Origin: Deltaproteobacteria bacterium
GTDB taxonomy: Bacteria; Desulfobacterota; Desulfarculia; Adiutricales; Adiutricaceae
Direction: 5' to 3'
Length of the DNA: 5,522 nt
Assembly (NCBI GenBank): GCA_031278795.1
Contig: JAITJT010000183.1
Span: 1-5,522 of the forward strand
Positions 3,582-5,522 of this stretch are shown piece by piece (the first letter of the stretch is position 1; every line of letters starts with the position of its first letter). The translations under genes were made by a program, and so were the position numbers. The notes under the pieces were generated by a model. That model had not been told where the DNA came from and ran no database searches. It was given only the letters and a program-made list of their open reading frames with translations.

Positions 3582-5177
3582 ATGAAGAAATCTCTTGCAT
3601 TGGTGCTTGGGATTATCCTGGGGATAGCCCTCGCGGCTCCCGCTTTCGCGGCCTCCCCCATTGAGTTTGAGGGCTATGTGAAGGTCTTTCACGAGAACCT
3701 TTCTAACTTCCAAAGGAGAGCTGAAAATCCCCTGGACAGGGAGAGCTTCTTCTGGAATCGCTTTGAGATCGCTGCGACATTCAAGCCCAACGACAACGTA
3801 TTAGTCTTCTGGCAGTTCCGTGGCCCTGATTTCCAGAGGTGGGGCGCGGGCGGCACCGAGCTCGCCACCAGGGCTGTCTACGGCGAGATGTCTTTTGACT
3901 TTGGTACTGTCCGTGGTGGTCACATAGTCGAGGGCCTGCCCGGCACAGTGGGCGGCCTGGCCTCTCTTGGCTATGCCCCGGCCTGGGGCACTGAGGGTTT
4001 ACTCTATGTGATGCCCTTCGATTACAACTCCCCGGTAGATGCCCTCACCTTTGACAATAAATGGGATCTAACCAATGGCCACAAGTTTGGGCTAGCCGTC
4101 TACTACGACAAAATTGGCACCAACTTCGACAACTCCAATCTCATCCCTGGCGCGTACCCCGTTGGCATCACCGCCTTTACGGACACTGAGGCATTAGATC
4201 CCGCCAAGGATCAAGATTATGATGTCTTTGGCGTTGAGGGTACCTACGAGTGGGATACCGGTGGCTTCTCCCTGGGCGTGGAATACCAGCGCAACAATAC
4301 CGACCCAGCTGTTGAAAAAGACTACGCGATGTTTGTCAACCCAGCCTTTGTCCAGTCCTTTGGGCCTTTCGCCATTCACTTCGAGGGCAAAATCGGTTGG
4401 GGCAAAAGAACCTACAACAGGGATTTGGTCCCAGAGAATGTCGCGAACTGGATTGCGGTCGATTATTTAGGAGGGGAACCAGGCTCCTGGAATTACGGAA
4501 TCGAGAACAAGGGTCTAGGTCTTTACCTGGACGGCGTCTACACCTACGATCAGGGCGATCTCACCATAGCCGGTTGGTACGTGACCGGCTCCAACATGAA
4601 CGAGAAACGCGGCTCCCTCAACAGCCTGGTAGACCTGGGCGACTTTGCGCCCTTCCTGGTGGCCTTCAACGGCCAAACCCTTGGAAACGGCCAATTCTCT
4701 GATGTTTTGGGCGCTGGCTGGATGGGCGGCACGGGCAACTCTGTTTTTGAGGGCTGGACCCCTGATGGCTCTGTTGATGCCATCGGTTACAACGTCGGCC
4801 AGAAAAATCAGTGGGGCATCGGCATCCTGGGCAACCATACCATCATCCCTGACAAGATCAGTATGAACTACGGTCTGGGCTACTTTAGGCTCGCGAAACC
4901 ATCCTTAGTTTGGGTTGGCGATGATAATGGAGGTTACTATGCCGCCCCGTTCGTCCAAAGTGGCGATCCTTCACCGTTTAGGTACCAGTCCAAAGACCTT
5001 GGCTGGGAGATCGACCTTGGCTTCACCTTCTTCATCTTTGAGAACGTCTATCTGGAGACCCAGATCGGCTACATGTTCAACGGCGATGCCTTTGAATATT
5101 GGGATGATGATGCTAAGGCATGGAAAGACCCCAAGGACACCTTCGCCTGGGCCAACGTCCTGGCATTCCAGTTCTAA
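3582..5177 (+). CDS. Porin-like outer-membrane beta-barrel protein
   Basis: The 531-residue product begins with a classical Sec signal peptide: MKK, a hydrophobic core to about residue 18, then APAFA with probable cleavage after Ala23 (AFA|A). The mature part has no long hydrophobic helix. It shows alternating aromatic/polar strands separated by loops rich in Gly, Asp and Asn, for example FEGYVKVF (29-36), RFEIAATF (60-67), HKFGLAVYYD (167-176), GFSLGVEY (228-235), QWGIGILG (410-417) and NVYLETQIGYMF (488-499). It ends LAFQF, with the C-terminal Phe recognised by outer-membrane assembly machinery. These traits, and a length near the large end for porins, indicate an outer-membrane barrel that probably lets solutes pass. 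The substrate and exact family are not recognised. It appears monocistronic, with a strong terminator 46 bases after the stop codon, and its AGGAG and long upstream spacer suggest a regulated, possibly abundant product. Confidence 0.85.
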   Translation: MKKSLALVLGIILGIALAAPAFAASPIEFEGYVKVFHENLSNFQRRAENPLDRESFFWNRFEIAATFKPNDNVLVFWQFRGPDFQRWGAGGTELATRAVYGEMSFDFGTVRGGHIVEGLPGTVGGLASLGYAPAWGTEGLLYVMPFDYNSPVDALTFDNKWDLTNGHKFGLAVYYDKIGTNFDNSNLIPGAYPVGITAFTDTEALDPAKDQDYDVFGVEGTYEWDTGGFSLGVEYQRNNTDPAVEKDYAMFVNPAFVQSFGPFAIHFEGKIGWGKRTYNRDLVPENVANWIAVDYLGGEPGSWNYGIENKGLGLYLDGVYTYDQGDLTIAGWYVTGSNMNEKRGSLNSLVDLGDFAPFLVAFNGQTLGNGQFSDVLGAGWMGGTGNSVFEGWTPDGSVDAIGYNVGQKNQWGIGILGNHTIIPDKISMNYGLGYFRLAKPSLVWVGDDNGGYYAAPFVQSGDPSPFRYQSKDLGWEIDLGFTFFIFENVYLETQIGYMFNGDAFEYWDDDAKAWKDPKDTFAWANVLAFQF

Positions 5178-5193
5178 TATAGCTCTATAATCC

Positions 5194-5212
5194 AGATCCG
5201 TTCAAAGGATCT
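5194..5212. repeat. Small hairpin AGATCC/GGATCT in the porin-like 3' untranslated region
   Basis: Arms 5194-5199 and 5207-5212 pair over six bases around GTTCAAA. It lies between the stop codon and the main terminator, so the transcript would end with two successive hairpins. It may aid RNA stability. Confidence 0.45.
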
Positions 5213-5223
5213 AAAATCACGAA

Positions 5224-5268
5224 CCCCGGCTTTTTAGTTTAACTAAAAAGCCGGGGATTTCCTTTTCT
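5224..5268 (+). terminator. Strong terminator of the porin-like gene
   Basis: The sequence 5224-5256 is a near-complete palindrome, with arms CCCCGGCTTTTTAGTT (5224-5239) and AACTAAAAAGCCGGGG (5241-5256) around a single central T; in RNA a loop of a few bases would form. ATTTCCTTTTCT follows, giving a T-rich tail on the plus side. The minus-side tail (TTCGTGATTTTAG) is poorer, so it mainly serves rightward transcription, though it may also catch the convergent transcript. Confidence 0.85.
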
Positions 5269-5363
5269 AGGCTCAGCATAATAGCCTTTTTTTAAAAGAT
5301 TCTTCTTTAGAGCGGATTCTTCAGGCTCTTCGTCTTTACACTTTTTATCTTTATATTCCTTAT

Positions 5364-5522
5364 CTATGCTTTAAATCCTGACTCCTTCAATATCTCCACC
5401 AGCAAGGGCTCCACGTACTCAGTGAAGTCCAGCTCCTCCAGGCAGCGGGAGAGGCCATTTCCCAGGCAGCCACCTTTCACGCAGGATCGGCAGGGAAGGT
5501 TCATGTGGGCTATTTTAACCAC
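5364..5522 (-). CDS. C-terminal end of a probable family 9 glycosyltransferase (heptosyltransferase-like)
   Basis: A minus-strand frame enters from the right edge and ends at TAG 5366-5364, giving 52 residues. It contains the cysteine pattern CRSCVKGGC (fragment residues 11-19) with a further Cys in SRCLEEL at 27, i.e. CX2CX4CX7C, then an amphipathic helix and the end GFKA. Glycosyltransferase family 9 proteins (ADP-heptose:LPS heptosyltransferase group) commonly finish with such a Cys-rich motif followed by a CL..(I/L)....V helix, so a role in lipopolysaccharide assembly at the inner membrane is likely. Codon use resembles the other genes. The GT-B nucleotide-binding part lies outside the window, so the family is inferred from the tail alone. 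It converges on the porin-like gene. Confidence 0.6.
   Translation of the reverse strand: MVKIAHMNLPCRSCVKGGCLGNGLSRCLEELDFTEYVEPLLVEILKESGFKA

Noticed and set aside
4219..5190. Several 60-107 codon frames on both strands within the porin-like gene
   Set aside because: They overlap a gene with a signal peptide, barrel pattern and terminal Phe, and show no ribosome-binding sites or domain features of their own.

Overview
The window looks like chromosomal DNA from a Gram-negative anaerobe, most plausibly a Desulfobacterota (deltaproteobacterial) sulfate reducer or relative. The evidence is an outer-membrane beta-barrel protein with a signal peptide and terminal Phe, a probable family 9 (heptosyltransferase-like) glycosyltransferase end, an aldo/keto reductase carrying two 4Fe-4S motifs, and a bacterial AMMECR1-domain protein. 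The lineage is inferred from gene content only. Coding sequence is moderately GC-rich with many GCC, GAC and AAG codons; the spacers are long and clearly AT-richer, apart from a few GC-rich hairpins.

Layout: 1-145 holds an edge fragment whose strand is ambiguous (a membrane-protein C-terminus on + or a gene start on -), followed by a good + strand terminator (233-275). Positions 276-568 form a gene-free spacer with three consecutive inverted repeats (298-431) and an operator- or leader-like set of repeats just before the first gene. The AMMECR1-domain gene is 569-1126 (+). A ten-unit array of a 10-11 bp AT-rich repeat (1159-1263), a small hairpin and a possible promoter lie between it and the Fe-S aldo/keto reductase gene (1457-2629, +, GTG start), which ends at a long self-complementary terminator-like hairpin. 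An AT-rich spacer of about 900 bp (2667-3581) has a good sigma-54-type promoter candidate and several small hairpins, and leads into a porin-like gene (3582-5177, +) with a strong terminator. The C-terminal end of a convergent probable GT9 glycosyltransferase gene fills the right edge (5364-5522, -).

The three complete genes are separated by long spacers and each seems to be its own transcription unit. They do not form an evident pathway or defence, mobile or biosynthetic system. No tRNA, rRNA, CRISPR, transposase or phage gene was seen. The most unusual material is non-coding: the helically phased 10-11 bp repeat array, the triple inverted-repeat block, and the possible sigma-54-driven structured leader of the porin-like gene. 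I found no convincing new multi-gene system.
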